This document shows positions 63,277 through 64,000 of a stretch of DNA of 64,000 bases, one piece after another. Position 1 is the first letter of the stretch. Each line of letters opens with the position of its first letter. The stretch is from Caldicellulosiruptor diazotrophicus (GTDB taxonomy: Bacteria; Bacillota; Thermoanaerobacteria; Caldicellulosiruptorales; Caldicellulosiruptoraceae): the NCBI RefSeq assembly GCF_017347585.1, contig NZ_AP024480.1:1262001-1326000 (forward strand), written 5' to 3'. The translations under genes were made by a program, and so were the position numbers. The notes under the pieces were generated by a model. That model ran no database searches. It was not told the origin of the DNA and was given only the letters and a program-made list of their open reading frames with translations.

Positions 63277-64000
63277 TTATAGTTTATAAATTTTATCAGA
63301 TTTAATGCCTTTTGTTGCATTTCTTGTGTCAAAAATAAGATTAGCATTTTCTACTATAAAATTATAATCATATTTTGAATGGTCTGTTGTGATAACCACT
63401 ATATCATATTTTTTGAGCGACTCTGCAGTAAAATCCACCGAAAAATACTGTTTCCCGTTATAAGTAAAACTCGGTACATATGGATCATTGTAATCTATCT
63501 CTGCATTCTCTTTTTCAAATATTTCAATAATTTTTAATGCGGGTGACTCTCTTATATCATCAATATCTTTTTTGTACGCCACGCCTAAAATCAAAATTTT
63601 TGAGCCGTTCAAAGGTTTTTTGAATTTGTTTAGGATTTTCATAACTCTTTCTACCACGTACTCTGGCATATAGTTGTTTATCTCACCAGCTATTTCAATG
63701 AGCCTTGTATGATAATCGTATTCACGTGCTTTCCAAGTAAGATAAAACGGGTCAATCGGTATGCAATGACCGCCCAGCCCAGGTCCGGGATAAAATGCCA
63801 TAAATCCATAAGGTTTTGTTTTCGCCGCTTCAATTACCTCCCATATATCAATGTTCATCCTCTCACATAAAATAGCCATTTCGTTTACAAGAGCAATATT
63901 GATATTCCTGAATGTATTTTCTAAAATCTTTTCCATTTCCGCAACCTTTGGCGAGCTTACCCTGAATACCTCTCCTTTCAAAACATTCTCATAAAGCCTT
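63277..64000 (-). CDS. Nucleotide-sugar dehydrogenase, C-terminal part (cut by window edge)
   Basis: The frame is open through the right edge, so only the last 240 residues are present (RLYENVLKGEVFRVSSPKVA begins the visible part). The central region AEMEKILENTFRNINIALVNE and the loop GFMAFYPGPGLGGHCIPIDP are hallmarks of the UDP-GlcNAc/UDP-ManNAc 6-dehydrogenase group (WbpA/WecC), followed by the UDP-binding C-terminal domain (ILILGVAYKKDIDDIRESPA). The catalytic cysteine usually found in the GxxxxxxxGxGGxC motif is present in GGHC. It oxidises C6 of a UDP-HexNAc to the uronate. Confidence 0.9.
   Translation of the reverse strand, partial: RLYENVLKGEVFRVSSPKVAEMEKILENTFRNINIALVNEMAILCERMNIDIWEVIEAAKTKPYGFMAFYPGPGLGGHCIPIDPFYLTWKAREYDYHTRLIEIAGEINNYMPEYVVERVMKILNKFKKPLNGSKILILGVAYKKDIDDIRESPALKIIEIFEKENAEIDYNDPYVPSFTYNGKQYFSVDFTAESLKKYDIVVITTDHSKYDYNFIVENANLIFDTRNATKGIKSDKIYKL

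Noticed and set aside
1-64000. CRISPR arrays, insertion sequences, prophage, tRNA or rRNA genes
   Set aside because: I saw no regularly spaced repeats, transposase motifs, phage genes or cloverleaf-like sequences on reading both strands; weak tRNA-like elements could still be missed by eye.

Overview
The window is AT-rich, densely packed DNA with short gaps, frequent 4-base stop/start overlaps and many TTG and GTG starts. Gene content and order (yqfC-yqfD-phoH-pgpH-ybeY-dgkA, nadD-yqeK-LCP-rsfS, an NAD-linked bifurcating-type [FeFe]-hydrogenase, OLE RNA beside its membrane partner) point to a thermophilic anaerobic Firmicute of the Clostridia type. Caldicellulosiruptor or a close relative is my best guess from memory of such genomes; no search was run. 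There are no tRNA or rRNA genes, CRISPR arrays or insertion sequences that I could recognise. Most genes are on the minus strand.

Left part (1-10.6 kb): cell-shape genes maf-mreB-mreC, then the energy-metabolism block. hydC, an ATPase-fold protein, a thioredoxin-like ferredoxin, hydB and hydA form one unit, closed by a clear terminator and preceded by two Rex-like operators. Upstream is a second unit with a putative sensory [FeFe]-hydrogenase, two DRTGG proteins, an anti-sigma-like ATPase and a PHP protein. I read this as a hydrogen or redox sensing module next to the hydrogenase it may control.

10.6-22 kb: tlyA and dxs, then oapA and a 615-nt OLE RNA with its own strong promoter, then yuiD, pcrA, pheT, pheS and mtaB. 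OLE, oapA, dxs, tlyA and the sensor genes lie head to tail and may be partly co-transcribed.

22-34 kb: an HPr-like protein without the phosphorylatable histidine (plus strand), a D,D-carboxypeptidase, chorismate synthase, an orphan membrane-anchored protein (plus strand), a beta-CASP nuclease, a YerB-like lipoprotein, and the conserved dgkA/ybeY/pgpH/phoH/yqfD/yqfC cluster. 34-45 kb: yqeY-rpsU, a thioesterase, pyk and pfkA, a small DUF2007-like protein, the TRAP regulator mtrB, dnaE, an HD-GYP protein, 5-formyl-THF cyclo-ligase, rpmF with its DUF177 partner, and comEA.

45-57 kb: a second D,D-carboxypeptidase (plus strand), leuS, rsfS, an LCP protein, yqeK and nadD; then plus-strand argGH under a promoter that overlaps an ARG box; then rplY/ctc, a YesL-type membrane protein, carD and a second LCP protein. 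57.8-64 kb: a surface-polysaccharide cluster with a glycosyltransferase, two O-antigen polymerase/ligase proteins, a hexapeptide acetyltransferase, a Gfo/Idh/MocA oxidoreductase and a nucleotide-sugar dehydrogenase that runs off the right edge. The last three look like part of a UDP-diacetamido-uronic-acid pathway, and the LCP protein next door could attach the product to the wall.
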